Position numbers and translations under genes: made by a program
The notes under the pieces: model-generated
Database searches by the model: none
Told to the model about the DNA's origin: nothing
Seen by the model: only the letters and a program-made list of their open reading frames with translations
Shown: one piece after another, positions 48,331 through 56,585 of the stretch
Position numbering within the stretch: the first letter of the stretch is position 1
Layout: every line of letters begins with the position of its first letter
From: Curtobacterium sp. 'Ferrero'
Lineage (GTDB): Bacteria > Actinomycetota > Actinomycetes > Actinomycetales > Microbacteriaceae
DNA: 64,000 bases
NCBI RefSeq assembly: GCF_002412165.1
Contig: NZ_NXIA01000013.1
Coordinates: forward strand, 1 to 64,000
Direction: 5' to 3'

Positions 48331-49773
48331 TCAGGACTTGGCGTCGACCGTCTCACCCTCGGCCGTGATGCCCATCTCCTCGAGCGAGCGGCCCTTGGTC
48401 TCCGGGATCTTCCGGATGACGAAGAACAGCGACAGCAGCGCGAACAGGGCGTAGATGCCGTACGTGACCGTCAGGTTGAAGCCGGACAGCACCGGGAAGG
48501 TGATCGTGACCAGGAAGTTCGCGATCCAGTTCGCCGCCGAGCCGACGCCGAGCGCCGCCGCGCGGATGCGGTTCGGGAACATCTCGCCGAGGAGCACCCA
48601 CATGAGCGGACCCCAGGTGGCGCCGAAGGACACGACGAAGAGGTTCGCGAAGATCAGCGCGATGAGGCCCCACGGCGCGGGCAGGTTCGGCGCTCCGTCC
48701 ACGACGGTGGCCTGCGAGAACGCGATCGCGACCATCGCGAGCGAGACGAACATGCCCGCGGAGCCGGCGACGAGGAGCGGCTTCCGGCCGAGCTTGTCGA
48801 CCGTGAAGATCGCGATGAAGGTCACGGCGACGTTCACGACGGACGTGATGGTCGAGATGAGGAACGACTGCTCCTCCTTGAACCCCACCGCCTGCCAGAG
48901 CGTCGTCGAGTAGTAGAAGATCACGTTGATGCCGACGAACTGCTGCAGCACGGCGAGGATGATGCCGACCCACACGATCGGCTGCAGGCCGAAGCGCTTG
49001 CCGCGGATCGAGCCCTTCTTCTGGTTCGCCTCGCGGTCGATGCCGTCCTGGATCTCCTCCAGGCTGGTGTTGACGGTGTCACGGGGGACGATCTTCTCCA
49101 TGACCCCGCGCGCGTCGTCCTTCCGGCCGTTGGCGAGCAGGAAGCGCGGCGACTCGGGCAGCGTGATCGCGAGGATGCCGTAGACCACCGACGGGACGAC
49201 GCCGACGAGGAACATCCAGCGCCAGGCCGGGAGCCCGAGGACGACCTCGGACGCGCCGCCCGCCGTGACCGCGAAGAGCTGGTCGGACAGCAGGGCGGCG
49301 AAGATGCCGATGGTGATGGCGAGCTGCTGGAACGACGCCAGCGTGCCGCGGATCTGCTTCGGGGCGACCTCGGAGATGTAGGCCGGCGCGATCACCGAGG
49401 CGGTGCCGATGCCGAGACCGCCGATGAGGCGCCAGACCACGAGGTCCCAGGTCGCGAACGCGAACGCGCTCCCGATCGAGCTGACGAAGAACAGGACGGC
49501 GGCCCAGAACATCACACGGGTGCGGCCCCAGCGGTCCGCGAGACGGCCGGCGAAGTACGCGCCGAAGGCGCAGCCGATCAGTGCCGAGGCGACCGCGAAG
49601 CCGCTCGCGGCGTCGGACAGGCCGAACTCGTTCTTGATCGCGTCGACCGCGCCGTTGATGACCGACGAGTCGAATCCGAAGAGGAAGCCGCCGACCGCCG
49701 CGGCGATCGCGAACGCGGTGACCTTCCCCTTGAACGCACGGTCCTCACCGTGCTGGGTGGACGTGTTCGACAC
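48331..49773 (-). CDS. MFS sugar transporter (sugar porter family)
   Basis: This 480-residue protein has 12 expected membrane helices and the sugar porter signatures GRLADRWGRTRV, PESPRFLLANGRKDDA, QQFVGINVIFYYSTTLW, VDKLGRKPLL and PETKGRSLEEM. It should import a monosaccharide with protons; xylose, galactose or glucose are possible. GTG 49773 has AGGAG upstream. It sits between rpsB and a divergent M23-like gene and appears monocistronic, as an insertion into an otherwise conserved neighbourhood. Confidence 0.92.
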   Translation of the reverse strand: MSNTSTQHGEDRAFKGKVTAFAIAAAVGGFLFGFDSSVINGAVDAIKNEFGLSDAASGFAVASALIGCAFGAYFAGRLADRWGRTRVMFWAAVLFFVSSIGSAFAFATWDLVVWRLIGGLGIGTASVIAPAYISEVAPKQIRGTLASFQQLAITIGIFAALLSDQLFAVTAGGASEVVLGLPAWRWMFLVGVVPSVVYGILAITLPESPRFLLANGRKDDARGVMEKIVPRDTVNTSLEEIQDGIDREANQKKGSIRGKRFGLQPIVWVGIILAVLQQFVGINVIFYYSTTLWQAVGFKEEQSFLISTITSVVNVAVTFIAIFTVDKLGRKPLLVAGSAGMFVSLAMVAIAFSQATVVDGAPNLPAPWGLIALIFANLFVVSFGATWGPLMWVLLGEMFPNRIRAAALGVGSAANWIANFLVTITFPVLSGFNLTVTYGIYALFALLSLFFVIRKIPETKGRSLEEMGITAEGETVDAKS

Positions 49774-50114
49774 GGTGCTCCTGGTTCCTGCCGCCGTGCT
49801 GGGTGGTGCACGGTGCCCCGGCGGTCGGCTGGTTCGCCGTCCGAGCGGCGTTGCGTGGTCCGGAGCGGCCCCGACTGTACTCCCCGACAGGTGTCCGGTC
49901 CCAACCGGGAGGGTCGGGGCGGCGTGCTCGGCGCGCGTGCCGCGCGTGCCCCGCGTGCTGCGTGTGCCGCGCGTGCCCCGCGTGCCCCGCGTGCTGGTGG
50001 GCGCGCGTGCCGTCGGCGTCCGTCATTCCTGCACCGGTCGGGAGGCACGGCTCACCGTCCACGGATCGGCTCTCGCCCCGCCACGTGGTCGGGTGGGCAC
50101 GGGACGCTCGAGGC
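49774..50114. other. Divergent intergenic region with short repeats
   Basis: These 341 bp between the transporter and the M23-like gene hold no convincing gene. They contain the 9-bp repeat tract at 49932-49996 and presumably two divergent promoters, which I cannot place. Confidence 0.6.
49932..49996 (+). repeat. 9- to 10-bp tandem repeat (GCGCGTGCC-like)
   Basis: About seven imperfect units such as CGCGCGTGC and CCGCGTGCC follow one another. It is a low-complexity tract in the intergenic region with no evident role. Confidence 0.8.
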
Positions 50115-50771
50115 ATGGGAGACAGGACGAGGGCGGTCGTCGGACGGTGGGCCGGGTGCTGGGCGGTGCTCGGACGGTGGGCCGTGTGCTGGGCGGTGCT
50201 CGCCTCGTTGATCGGTGGGGCGTGGGCACTGGGCGGGACCGGAGGCGGTCTGTGGGACGGCACCTGGGTCGGGACGGGCGGCGGGAGAGCGCGTGCCGAG
50301 CGTGCGGCGTCTGCGCAGGAGCCCGGTGCCGCGGGGGCGGTGCAGCCCGGTGCACCGTGGGTGTGGCCGACCGGGTCGAGGGTCGTCTCGCGGCCGTGGG
50401 AGGCACCCGAGGACGAGTACGCGGCCGGGCACCGCGGGATCGACGTCCGCGCGGCGCTGGGAACGCCGGCCGTGGCCGTCGCCGACGGCACGGTGACGTT
50501 CGCCGGTGCCGTCGCGGGACGGTCCGTCGTGTCGATCGACCACGGGCACGGGCTGGTCAGCACCCTGGACTCGGTGGCGCCCACGGTCTCGACGGGTGAC
50601 GAGGTGACGCAGGGTCAGACGGTCGGGATCGTCGCGGTCGGGCACTGCCCGGCGAACGACCCCTGCGTGCACCTCGGCGCCCGGCTCGACGAACGGTACG
50701 TCGATCCGGCACCCTACCTGCCCGCGGCCGCGTGGCCGGTGCTGCTCCCGGAGTCCGCGTGGCCGGGCTGA
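50115..50771 (+). CDS. M23-type peptidase-like secreted protein
   Basis: This 218-residue protein has an N-terminal signal or anchor (WAVLGRWAVCWAVLASLIGG, about 15-35) and an M23-like beta domain (about 80-205). The first metal motif H-R-G-I-D is present (GHRGIDVRAALGTPAVAVAD). The second motif is CVHLGARLD instead of HxH, so one expected histidine ligand is missing. Two cysteines flank it (GHCPANDPC). Similar small proteins near rpsB are common in actinobacteria; peptidoglycan binding rather than cleavage is possible. ATG 50115 chosen because it directly precedes the hydrophobic segment. Confidence 0.78.
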   Translation: MGDRTRAVVGRWAGCWAVLGRWAVCWAVLASLIGGAWALGGTGGGLWDGTWVGTGGGRARAERAASAQEPGAAGAVQPGAPWVWPTGSRVVSRPWEAPEDEYAAGHRGIDVRAALGTPAVAVADGTVTFAGAVAGRSVVSIDHGHGLVSTLDSVAPTVSTGDEVTQGQTVGIVAVGHCPANDPCVHLGARLDERYVDPAPYLPAAAWPVLLPESAWPG

Positions 50772-50880
50772 TCACGCGCGGACGGGGTGATCGCGGGCAG
50801 GCTGGCGCGCGGGCTGATCACGCGCGGACGGGTGATCGCGGGCGGACGGGTGATCGCGGGCGGGCGGGCGGGCTGGCTGG
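50765..50880 (+). repeat. Direct repeats in the M23-xerC spacer
   Basis: GGGCTGATCACGCGCGGACG occurs at 50765 and again at 50811, each followed by GGTGATCGCGGGC; a third partial copy follows at about 50843. The unit runs from the last codons of the M23-like gene into the convergent spacer before the xerC stop. Confidence 0.75.
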
Positions 50881-50917
50881 TGGGCTGATCCCGCACGGCG
50901 GGCTGCTGCGGTCGTCG

Positions 50918-51913
50918 TCAGGCGCGGGGATGCGCCGTCCGGTAGACCTCGCGCAACCGCGCCGAGGACACGTGGGTGTAGATCTGCGTCGTACCGAGGC
51001 TCGCGTGTCCGAGGAGTTCCTGCACCGCCCGCAGGTCCGCTCCCCCGTCGAGCAGGTGCGTCGCCGCGGTGTGCCGGAACGTGTGGGGGCCGGCGGGGCC
51101 TTCCCCCGGCAGGTCCTGCAGCAGCCGGGCCACGATCCGGTGGGCTCCGCGGACGCCCAGCCGGGCACCACGGTCGCCGAGGAACAGCGCACGCTCGCCG
51201 CCGCCCCTGCCGCTCGAGCCGTCACTCGGCGCCGCGCCCTGCCCACCACCGCGCGCACCGCTCCGGTCGGCCGCCCGCGCGAGCAGCACCGGTCGGCCCC
51301 GGTGCAACCAGTCCTCCAGCGCGTCCCGAGCCGGCACCCCGAACGGCACCACCCGCTCCTTCCCGCCCTTGCCGAGCACGCGGACGGTGAGCCGCGAGCG
51401 GTCGACGTCGACGGTGTCGATGCCGACGAGCTCGCTCACCCGGATGGCGGCGGCGTACAGCAGCTCGACGACCGCGAGGTCCCGGAGCGCGCCCGGGTCG
51501 CCCGTGGCCGCACGTGCGGCGAGTCCGTCGAGCAGCGTGCGTACCTGGTCGGACGCCACGACCCGTGGCAGGTGCGCGGCCCCCTTCGGAGCGCGGAGCC
51601 GTGCTCCCGGATCGGAGGCGAGGACACCGCTCTCGCTCGCCCACCGGGTGAACGCGCGGACGGACGCCGAGCGACGCGCGATCGTCGAGCGTGCCAGCCC
51701 TCGGCGGTCCGCCTCCCACAACCAGTCGCGGAGCAACTCGAGGGACACGTCGCCGACCGCGCCGGCTCCGCGCTCCCGGGCGAACCCCACGAACTGCTCG
51801 AGGTCGCTCGCGTACGCCCGGACCGTCTGCTCGCTGAGCCCGCGCGCGTGCCGGCCGTGCGCGAGGAACGCCTCGACGGCACGGTCGAGGTGCGTTCCGG
51901 TCGGCTCCGCCAC
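50918..51913 (-). CDS. xerC: Tyrosine recombinase XerC
   Basis: This 331-residue recombinase resolves chromosome dimers at dif with XerD. An N-terminal SAM-like domain (about 10-90) is followed by the catalytic domain with R in AAIRVSELVGI (about 158), K in GKGGKERVVPF (about 182), HTFRHTAATH (about 279), GHASLGTTQIYTHV with the nucleophile tyrosine (about 312). A Gly/Ser-rich insert (ARGGGQGAAPSDGSSGRGGG) lies before box II. ATG 51913 is 16 bp after dprA. It is the last gene of the yraN-comM-dprA-xerC unit that is now split by a 9-kb element. Confidence 0.92.
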   Translation of the reverse strand: MAEPTGTHLDRAVEAFLAHGRHARGLSEQTVRAYASDLEQFVGFARERGAGAVGDVSLELLRDWLWEADRRGLARSTIARRSASVRAFTRWASESGVLASDPGARLRAPKGAAHLPRVVASDQVRTLLDGLAARAATGDPGALRDLAVVELLYAAAIRVSELVGIDTVDVDRSRLTVRVLGKGGKERVVPFGVPARDALEDWLHRGRPVLLARAADRSGARGGGQGAAPSDGSSGRGGGERALFLGDRGARLGVRGAHRIVARLLQDLPGEGPAGPHTFRHTAATHLLDGGADLRAVQELLGHASLGTTQIYTHVSSARLREVYRTAHPRA

Positions 51914-51929
51914 CGCACCAGGCTACGAC

Positions 51930-53219
51930 TCACCCGCCCGGCACCCCGGACCACCCGCCGACTCCGTACTGCGCCAGCCCCTGGATCTGCGCCAGCGCCA
52001 ACGCGTCCGTCGTCTCGGCCAGGGACATACCGCTGCGCCGAGCGACCTCCTCGACCGGGAGGGCCCGCCGTCCGAGTGCGTCCAGCGCCCGCACCACCTC
52101 GGGATCGGTCCGTGCGGCGGCGATGGGTGTCGCGGCGCTGATCGGCGCCGGGCCACCCCGGACCCGGAGCGCTTCGGCCGTGGCGTCGCCGGGATGGACC
52201 ATGAGCTGTGCGCGCCCGTCCGCGACCAGGCGGTGGCACCCCACCGACGCCGACGACGCGAACGGACCGGGAACCGCGAACACCGTCCGCCCGAGCTGCC
52301 CCGCGTGGTGCGCGGTGTTCAGCGCCCCCGAGCGCGCCCCGGCCTCGACGACGACCGTCACGTCGGCCATGGCGGCGATCAACCGGTTCCTCGCGAGGAA
52401 CCGCCACCGCGACGGACGGGTCCCCGGGGGTGACTCGGCGACGACCGCCCCGCACTGCACCACGTTCCGCAGCAGGTCCACGTTGCCCGCTGGGTAGAGC
52501 TGGTCGATCCCGCCGGCGAGCACCGCGACCGTCGTGGCCCCGGCCGCGATCGCCACCCGGTGCGCGGTGGCGTCGATGCCGTACGCTCCGCCGCTGACCA
52601 CGGTGCACCCGGCGTCGGCGGCACGTGAGGTGATCTCCCCCGCGGCCTCCGCCCCCGCGACCGTGTTCGCTCGTGAACCCACCACGGCGACGGTCGGGGC
52701 GTCGAAGGGGCCGTCGGACACGTCCGGGCGGTCACGACCGCCGGACCGCGCCCAGAGGACGAGCGGTGCGTGCACGCCGAGGTCGCCCACGCCCTCCGGC
52801 CACCCGGGAGCGCCGGGGACGAGCAGCCGGGCACCGACGGTCGCGGCCGCGTCGAGGACCCCGAGGACGTCGACACCGGGGAGGCGTGGCGACCACCGCG
52901 CGAGGGCCGCTGTGAGCGCAGCGCCGAAGCGCCCCGTGTCGTCCGTGCCCGTGACGCCGTGCTCGACGCACTGCGCCAGGAGCCCGTCCACGCCGTCGTC
53001 GTCGGCTCGCAGGACCGCCTCGAAGGCGTGGGCGGGACCGAGCCCGTCGACGAGGGCTCCGGCGATGGCGTCCCCCGGCTCGACGAGCACGCTCCACGCC
53101 ACCCGTGTCGCGACCTCGACCGGGTCGACCGGATCGTCCACGACCGGTCCGGGTCCCGGTCGGCCGAGCGCTTCCCGCACCGCGGCTCGGAGGTCCGGGG
53201 CCACGGCCGCGCCGTTCAC
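51930..53219 (-). CDS. dprA: DNA-processing protein DprA
   Basis: This 429-residue protein loads RecA on incoming single-stranded DNA in competent cells. It has a degenerate N-terminal helical part (about 40-140), the Rossmann core with VAVVGSRANTVAG, VVSGGAYGIDATAHRVA, AVLAGGIDQLYPAGN, FLARNRLIAAMADVTVVVEAGARSGALNTA and FAVPGPF, and a C-terminal winged helix (about 370-425). GTG 53219 overlaps the comM stop (GTGA, 53216-53219), the typical coupling in this unit. Because comM is interrupted, dprA is now separated from its original promoter. Confidence 0.93.
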   Translation of the reverse strand: MNGAAVAPDLRAAVREALGRPGPGPVVDDPVDPVEVATRVAWSVLVEPGDAIAGALVDGLGPAHAFEAVLRADDDGVDGLLAQCVEHGVTGTDDTGRFGAALTAALARWSPRLPGVDVLGVLDAAATVGARLLVPGAPGWPEGVGDLGVHAPLVLWARSGGRDRPDVSDGPFDAPTVAVVGSRANTVAGAEAAGEITSRAADAGCTVVSGGAYGIDATAHRVAIAAGATTVAVLAGGIDQLYPAGNVDLLRNVVQCGAVVAESPPGTRPSRWRFLARNRLIAAMADVTVVVEAGARSGALNTAHHAGQLGRTVFAVPGPFASSASVGCHRLVADGRAQLMVHPGDATAEALRVRGGPAPISAATPIAAARTDPEVVRALDALGRRALPVEEVARRSGMSLAETTDALALAQIQGLAQYGVGGWSGVPGG

Positions 53220-53832
53220 AGTGCGCTCCGGAGGGCCAGGGCCTCGCGGACGTGCTCGACCCCGGGCCGCTCGGCACGGGCCAGGTCGGCGAGGGTCCAC
53301 GCCAGCCGCATCACCCGGTCCCAGCCGCGCATGGTGAGGGTCCCGCGGTCGAGCGCTCCGTCCAGGTCGACGGTCGCACCCGGCTCGGCACGGCCGTCCT
53401 CGCGGAGCCACCGCCCGCTGACCTCGGCGTTGGTGTCCCATCCGGTCCCGGCGAGCCGTGCGGCCATGCGATCCCGTGCCTCGGCGACGAGCGCCCGCCC
53501 CGCCGCCGTGCTGGGCGCCCCCTCATCGGCGCGCCGCACCGCGGCGTTCGTGACGCGCGGGATCGGCACCCGGATGTCGATGCGGTCGAGCAGCGGACCG
53601 GACAGCCGGGCGAGGTACCGCCGCACCGTGCTCGGCGTGCACTCGCAGGCCTGGGCGTGCGCGACACCGGCGTTGCCGCACGGGCACGGGTTCGCGGCCA
53701 GCACGACCTGGCAGTGCGCAGGGAAGGCCACCGTGCCCGCCGAGCGGTGCACGGTGATCCGTCCGGACTCGAGGGGCTGCCGGAGCGCGTCGAGCACGGC
53801 GCGCGGGAACTCCGGCGCCTCGTCGAGGAACA
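53216..53832 (-). pseudogene. comM: 3' part of split comM (YifB-type Mg-chelatase-like ATPase)
   Basis: The fragment encodes the ComM C-terminal half from the Walker B motif onward: FLDEAPEFPRAVLDALRQPL, HCQVVLAANPCPCGN with the conserved zinc-type cysteines, YLARLSGPLLDRIDIRVPIP and a C-terminal helical domain. Its 5' half lies 9 kb away at 62826-63748. The reading phase at the 13-bp repeat matches in both halves. A GTG inside the element (53845) could start a roughly 209-residue truncated product, which would keep dprA translation coupled. Alone it lacks Walker A and cannot be a working ATPase. Confidence 0.95.
53820..53832. repeat. Left attachment-site core (attL)
   Basis: TCGTCGAGGAACA here is repeated at 62826-62838. 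It lies in the codons for the ComM Walker B segment (FLDEA on the minus strand). The chromosome side of each copy is comM, and the other side is element. Confidence 0.88.
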
Positions 53833-53927
53833 CCAATAGTGTCACCGGAACGAAGCGTCTGGCTCACCCTATGAAGTTCCTGGGAGCGGGCTCCGAGCGA
53901 CGAATCCACGGCACAATTAACCCAGCG

Positions 53928-54110
53928 GGGGTGTGAAAGTGGCGCACCCCAGAGCATCGCAGGGCAAGTTCCAGGGCAGTTTCGCCCCACGCCCGCATCG
54001 AGCAAATCCCTTGCAACCAAAGGCATCCGGGCCCGTCCGACCTCCAACAGGGCAACTTCGGGGGCAAGAGCCCTGACATATATGAGACGTATGTCTCACT
54101 TTCACACCCC
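53928..54110. repeat. Distant 14-bp inverted repeat GGGGTGTGAAAGTG
   Basis: GGGGTGTGAAAGTG at 53928-53941 recurs inverted as CACTTTCACACCCC at 54097-54110. The match extends to 16 bp if one extra G is allowed. The copies bracket the non-coding left end of the element, suggesting paired binding sites for a repressor, integrase accessory or replication factor. Confidence 0.75.
54083..54098. promoter_or_regulatory. Operator-like dyad TGAGAC-GTAT-GTCTCA
   Basis: TGAGACGTATGTCTCA is a perfect 6-bp dyad with a 4-bp centre. It overlaps an AT-rich CATATATG and lies about 40 bp upstream of the HNH start, where a promoter is expected. A phage-type repressor site is the simplest reading. Confidence 0.5.
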
Positions 54111-54135
54111 GCCCCTCATGAAAGGAGCGCCCGCG

Positions 54136-54840
54136 ATGACGCGATGGCTCGACTCCCCCACCCTCCGCAAGCTCGCCGAGGACCGCTGGGGACCCAGCTG
54201 GCACTGGTCCTGCGTCTACTGCGGGCGCTCGATCCCTGATGGCCACGTAGACCACTTCGTGCCTCGCGAACGCGGGGGCGCGGACCTCCCGTGGAACCTG
54301 GTCCCTGCGTGTGGTCCCTGCAACCGTTCCAAGAGCGACCACGACCCCATCGCCTGGATGAAGGCCGCGGGCATCCCCGCCGCCACAGTTGACCAGCTCA
54401 TCCGAATCACCCGGTCTCCGCGATGGACCCGGGCTGGCGTGTTCACCTCGACGCCCCTGACCATCTACTACTCCCGCGTCCGGGTGCCCGTGACCATCCC
54501 CCCGCTCCTCCTGCTTCCGCGCAACCTCGCCGAGGTCCTTGTCCTCGACCCCGACGCCTGGGCCCCTGTCACTGCAATCCGCCGAGTCGCCGCCGGCTAC
54601 CTGGCGGACCAGGGCCTCCCGCCCCTCAGCTCCCAGCAGCTGAACCGGGAGCTCAGCACCCGGGGGCTTCCCCGCACCACCCGCAAGGGCGTCCCCGGGT
54701 ACCCGGGGTTCTACGTTTCCGACGAGACGGCGGCGGCCGGCAAGCTCAGGGCCGGCTCCCGCGCCACGAGGGCATCCCGCGAGCGCGTCCGGAAGGATCG
54801 ACGCAACCACGTGGACCAAGTCATCACGGGCGGAGCCTGA
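54136..54840 (+). CDS. HNH endonuclease-domain protein
   Basis: This 234-residue protein has an N-terminal HNH module: C26-x2-C29, then VDH (H40) in GHVDHFVPRERGG, WNLVPAC with N54 and C59-x2-C62, and NRSKSD. The rest (about 85-234) is unrecognised and ends in a basic segment (RATRASRERVRKDRRNH). ATG 54136 is chosen over upstream in-frame ATGs because AAAGGAG lies nine bases before it. HNH proteins in phages often aid terminase or nick DNA; here the role is unknown. It is the first gene of the element's plus-strand block. Confidence 0.85.
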   Translation: MTRWLDSPTLRKLAEDRWGPSWHWSCVYCGRSIPDGHVDHFVPRERGGADLPWNLVPACGPCNRSKSDHDPIAWMKAAGIPAATVDQLIRITRSPRWTRAGVFTSTPLTIYYSRVRVPVTIPPLLLLPRNLAEVLVLDPDAWAPVTAIRRVAAGYLADQGLPPLSSQQLNRELSTRGLPRTTRKGVPGYPGFYVSDETAAAGKLRAGSRATRASRERVRKDRRNHVDQVITGGA

Positions 54841-55454
54841 GCCCCAGCGACCCCCTCGCTCAGCCGATCCTCTCGGCCCTCTCGGCGCAAGCGCCCGACC
54901 AAGCCGACTCCCCCGGCCTGACCCGCCGAGCCCCGCGTCAAGCGTCTGACCCGAGTCACCCGAGAGGCTACGAGTGAAGCGAGTGGGCGCTGGGGCCCTC
55001 CCCAGCCAGTTCCAGCATTTGGTGCCCGCGACAAGCTCGCCGGCATCCCTGCGCTAACACCGCGCTAACAACTGCGCACAATCTGGCTAAACGGGTCGTT
55101 TTGGGCGCTTCAGTCGCACCCGAAAGATGCTCTATAACGTGTGGAGGCAGAAACAGGCTCAACTCTGCAGCCTGGACCTCCACGGGGACACGTCCCCAGG
55201 CGCATAAACCGCGCCACAATCATCCTGCGCGCCGACCTGGAGCCCGATCCGCCCCAGCGTCCGCGAGCATCAGCCGCGTCCCCGGCACCCTGAGGGCTCT
55301 TGGTGAGCGAGGGGTTGTCGATCCGGACACCGGCGTCAAGCGAGGGCCAGAGACCTGGGTTGGCCAGGCAACTCCCGTACTTCGTAGACAGCGGCAGGCA
55401 CTTCACGCGATCAGACGATCGCACTCAAGTGCTACCTGCAAAGGACACCCACTG
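54841..55454. other. Non-coding stretch upstream of the capsid gene
   Basis: No convincing gene is seen in these 614 bp, an unusually long gap for a compact element. GCGCTAACA is repeated near 55052-55071. TTCAGT and TATAAC (about 55109 and 55133, 18-bp spacing) are a possible promoter reading into the capsid gene with a leader of about 310 nt. It may also be decayed phage sequence where portal or protease genes once lay. Confidence 0.5.
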
Positions 55455-56585
55455 ATGGATCCCATCAAGGAACTCCGCGAGCTCAAGGCTCGTCTCTCCA
55501 CCATCGTCACCTCGGTCAAGGCCGAGAACCGTGACCTCACCCCTGACGAGCTCAACACGCTCGAAGAGGGCAACTCCCGCCTCATCCTGCTCAAGGCTGC
55601 GGTCGAGCGCGGACAGAAGAACGCTGACGTCCTCGCCCGACTCGGCGACCTCGGCGGCGCAACTTCCACCGAATTCCCGAACGGCATCGACGGAGTGAGC
55701 TTCACCCGCCACGAGGAGCGCAAGGGGTTCCTGACCCCCGCGTCCCTCAAGGCCACGGCTGCGGCCGCGTCCTCGCGAGACTTCAAGTCCCTCGTGGCCG
55801 AAGGGTCGACCGCAACCCCGATTGCTCTGGACACGAAGCCGGTCACGAAGGGCGAGAACGGCTTCGGCCTTCTCTCGTACATCGAGACGCGTGCCCGGGG
55901 TACCCGGTCGTACTCGCACCTCACTCAAACCGTGCGTCAGAACAACGCCGACAAGGTCGCTCCCGGAGCAACCAAGCCGGTGTCCGTGTACACAGTCGCG
56001 GAAGTCCAGAACACCCTTGACGTTGTGGCCCACACCAGCGAGCCCATCGACAAGTACCTGCTTCTCGACAACGAGGACCTCCAGGCCTTCCTCGAAAACG
56101 AGATGCGCAACGGCATCATCCGCAAGGTGACCTCGCTGGCGGTCAGCGACATCCTCGGTACTTCGGGAATTCGCACTCAGGCCTTCTCCGGCTCGGCTGC
56201 TGACTCGCTCTACCTCGCGAAGAGCACCCTGCGGGACTTCGGCTACACCGCCTCGGTGATCGTGCTTCCCAACGAGACGTACAACAGCATTCGCCTCCTC
56301 AAGGATGCGGACGGCCGGTACATCCTGGGAGACAGCGCCTTCTTCGGCGATGACTTCGCGCTCTGGGGCGTTCCGACCCTCACGTCGCCGGACGTCCCGG
56401 CCGGCACGGCTCTAGTCCTCGGCCAGGGTGCTGTGAACCTGTCCACGGACAAGCAGGGCATGGAGGTCGCGTGGGACCCGTACACCGGGTTCACAAAGAA
56501 CCAGGTGACGGCTCGCGTCGAGGCCCGGTTCGCCACCGACGTGGTTCTGCCCGAGGCAGTCGTCAAGGTCTCGACCGCGGCCTGA
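55455..56585 (+). CDS. HK97-fold phage major capsid protein
   Basis: This 376-residue protein has a helical N-terminal delta-like domain (KELRELKARLSTIVTSVKAE, about 1-75) and then the HK97 core. Typical elements are a disordered arm, an E-loop-like segment (RARGTRSYSHLTQTV), the spine and P-domain region (SEPIDKYLLLDNEDLQAFLE), TLRDFGYTASVIVLPNETYN, and the A-domain DKQGMEVAWDPYTGFTKNQV. ATG 55455 follows AAGGA. The delta-like region is normally removed by a phage protease, but no protease gene is visible in the element. The open frame is intact and its codon use is phage-like, so it is probably functional. Confidence 0.93.
   Translation: MDPIKELRELKARLSTIVTSVKAENRDLTPDELNTLEEGNSRLILLKAAVERGQKNADVLARLGDLGGATSTEFPNGIDGVSFTRHEERKGFLTPASLKATAAAASSRDFKSLVAEGSTATPIALDTKPVTKGENGFGLLSYIETRARGTRSYSHLTQTVRQNNADKVAPGATKPVSVYTVAEVQNTLDVVAHTSEPIDKYLLLDNEDLQAFLENEMRNGIIRKVTSLAVSDILGTSGIRTQAFSGSAADSLYLAKSTLRDFGYTASVIVLPNETYNSIRLLKDADGRYILGDSAFFGDDFALWGVPTLTSPDVPAGTALVLGQGAVNLSTDKQGMEVAWDPYTGFTKNQVTARVEARFATDVVLPEAVVKVSTAA

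Larger units (their letters stand above)
53833..54135. other. Non-coding left end of the element
   Basis: These 303 bp carry no gene. They hold the inner attachment arm, a long inverted repeat (53928 and 54097), three copies of CAGGGCA followed by a purine/pyrimidine-rich TT-containing tail (53960, 53972, 54048), an AT-rich CATATATG, and an operator-like dyad (54083-54098). The HNH promoter is expected here. Confidence 0.7.

Noticed and set aside
50918..51913. xerC as the element's own integrase
   Set aside because: It lies outside the repeat-bounded element, in the conserved comM-dprA-xerC order, and matches chromosomal XerC; the element has its own serine integrase.
53820..53832. Integration at a tRNA gene
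   Set aside because: No tRNA structure is present at either end; both flanks are clearly comM coding sequence in matching phase.
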